This document shows, one piece after another, positions 44,887 to 45,821 of a stretch of 45,821 nt of DNA. Source of the DNA: CAYSDL01 sp964429875. GTDB lineage: Bacteria; Fidelibacterota; Marinisomatia; SCGC-AAA003-L08; D37C17. Numbering within the stretch: position 1 is the first letter of the stretch; each line of letters opens with the position of its first letter. The notes under the pieces are model-generated. The model was not told where the DNA came from and did not search any database. It was given only the letters and a program-made list of their open reading frames with translations. The stretch spans positions 1-45,821 of the forward strand of contig CAYSDL010000009.1 in the NCBI GenBank assembly GCA_964429875.1, read 5' to 3'. The position numbers and the translations under genes were made by a program.

Positions 44887-45821
44887 TTAATAGACATCTA
44901 AAATTAGATTAACAATACTTACAACATCAATAACATTTATATTACCATCCATATTTACATCAGAGCAACTATTATCACATGGAGAAAAGTTATTTTGTAA
45001 TATACATTGAATTAGAATTGTTATATCGAATATATTTATATATTGGTCATTATTTATATCACCAGGAGAAAGGCAATTATTACTACATAAACCTAATACC
45101 TCTCCTCCACTCCAATTAGGATTACAATCACTACAATCATAACCTAATTCTTCACAATTAAACTGTGGACCTTCCCATGCACACCCGCCAAATTGATCAC
45201 AGTAGCCATCTCCAAGCCATGATAATATTACAGAATCCCAGCAACATAGATCACAATCAAAAAATCCGACTTCTCCATTTTCAAGATTACATTCATCTCC
45301 AGGATATTCTTCTTCATCACAATTTGAGGTATCTTGATACCCTATATTTTCTTCTCCAAGACATTCTGGATAGGGTGAGCAAAGATAATTATTATCAACA
45401 TCAAAATATGGTATTTGATAATACTCTGACCAAATACCTGTCCAATCAATTGTTAAATCACAAATATTTTCAGGTATCTCACCAGTTAAATTATTATCAT
45501 TTAAATGTAGAATATTTAAATTGACTAGATTAGTAATTTCTAATGGAATTTGTCCACTTATTTGATTAAACTGTAAATCTAAATAAGTTAAATTTATTAG
45601 GGCCCCTATCTCAGGAGGGATCTCTCCTGTGAGTTGATTGGAATAAAGATTTAAGTAAGTTAAGTTTATCAGATCACCTATACTAGATGGTATCTCTCCA
45701 GTTAGTCCACTTTGGGATAATTCTAGAAAAGTAGTTTCCTCAATATTATAACATTCTTCCCATAATTCAACCTCATCTTCTTCACATTGAACACTCCACC
45801 CAATATTCATAAATGAAAATA
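44887..45821 (-). CDS. Secreted leucine-rich-repeat protein with dockerin-like C-terminus (5' end beyond window)
   Basis: Numbering from the Met at 45810, four to five plant-type LRRs (LTGEIPPEIG.LINLTYLDL) occupy about 27-135. A Cys-rich middle follows (about 140-250, with GDGYCDQFGGC resembling an LNR/Notch-type module), then two dockerin-like calcium repeats: GDINNDQYINIFDIT (about 250-275) and DVNMDGNINVIDVVSIVNLI (about 284-303). The reading frame stays open to the window edge and reads FSF before this Met, ahead of MNIGWSVQC; that looks like the end of a signal peptide, so the real start lies outside. The protein is probably secreted and surface-bound. Ca-binding Asp/Asn positions are kept in both repeats. 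Confidence 0.85.
   Translation of the reverse strand, partial: FSFMNIGWSVQCEEDEVELWEECYNIEETTFLELSQSGLTGEIPSSIGDLINLTYLNLYSNQLTGEIPPEIGALINLTYLDLQFNQISGQIPLEITNLVNLNILHLNDNNLTGEIPENICDLTIDWTGIWSEYYQIPYFDVDNNYLCSPYPECLGEENIGYQDTSNCDEEEYPGDECNLENGEVGFFDCDLCCWDSVILSWLGDGYCDQFGGCAWEGPQFNCEELGYDCSDCNPNWSGGEVLGLCSNNCLSPGDINNDQYINIFDITILIQCILQNNFSPCDNSCSDVNMDGNINVIDVVSIVNLILDVY

Noticed and set aside
45165..45524. A 119-codon plus-strand frame within the LRR gene
   Set aside because: It is antisense to the Cys-rich and LRR coding sequence, His/Leu/Gln-rich, and has no recognisable domain; the minus-strand product is convincing.
1..45821. Mobile elements, prophage, CRISPR arrays, tRNA and rRNA genes
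   Set aside because: No transposase, integrase, capsid or Cas-like product, no regularly spaced direct repeats outside genes, and no gap large enough for an RNA gene with a cloverleaf I could recognise.

Overview
The window is a gene-dense, strongly AT-rich bacterial chromosome segment with no intergenic gap above about 200 bases. No tRNA, rRNA, CRISPR array, transposase or phage gene was seen. The best fit is a marine diderm of the Candidatus Marinimicrobia (SAR406) type, or a close relative in the Fibrobacteres-Chlorobi-Bacteroidetes neighbourhood. This rests on a gingipain-like (C25) protein with a type IX secretion style C-terminal domain (start motif YNFPNPF), a leucine-rich-repeat protein ending in dockerin-like repeats, a Gram-negative sortase with its VIT/von Willebrand A target, a DUF4295-like small protein, and low GC. 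The taxonomic call is inference; no marker gene could be searched.

Layout, left to right. (1) 1-6744, minus strand: ffh followed by rpsP (3' end cut by the window edge), then an operon transcribed aconitase, short-chain dehydrogenase, SLC13-type transporter. (2) 6825-10666, plus strand: C25 peptidase, Maf nucleotide pyrophosphatase and a RodZ-like membrane HTH protein, nearly abutting. (3) 10663-16928, minus strand: rmuC, a beta-helix protein and a di-heme cytochrome form one overlapping run. A terminator and an 11-bp inverted repeat follow, then the VIT/vWA sortase target and its sortase. (4) 17105-32645, plus strand: a complete division and cell wall (dcw) cluster in classical order, mraZ rsmH ftsL ftsI murE murF mraY murD ftsW murG murC ftsQ ftsA ftsZ. 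It is headed by a promoter carrying TGGGG boxes expected to bind MraZ. (5) 32625-39086, minus strand: a polyprenyl-phosphate glycosyltransferase-like GT2, a GT4, a second GT2, a YfhO-type GT-C membrane protein and a sensor histidine kinase, linked by 4-17 base overlaps. (6) 39158-45821, minus strand: LRR/dockerin protein (5' end off the window), a 663-residue YwqK/MORN-like repeat protein, pgeF, uppP, holA, an ECF sigma factor, its probable anti-sigma factor and a 61-residue DUF4295-like protein, closed by a good intrinsic terminator.

Functionally the window is mostly about the envelope. The dcw cluster makes lipid II and the divisome, UppP recycles its lipid carrier, PgeF is linked in other bacteria to peptidoglycan quality, and RodZ links to cell shape. 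The glycosyltransferase/YfhO group probably decorates a lipid or polymer using the same carrier. The C25, LRR/dockerin, YwqK-repeat and sortase-target proteins are surface or secreted proteins. Genes at the head of transcription units often carry recognisable Shine-Dalgarno sequences (vWA protein, aconitase, mraZ, ftsZ). Internal genes mostly start by ATGA-type stop/start overlap. Several start codons were moved downstream from the longest possible reading frame; each case is explained in its entry.
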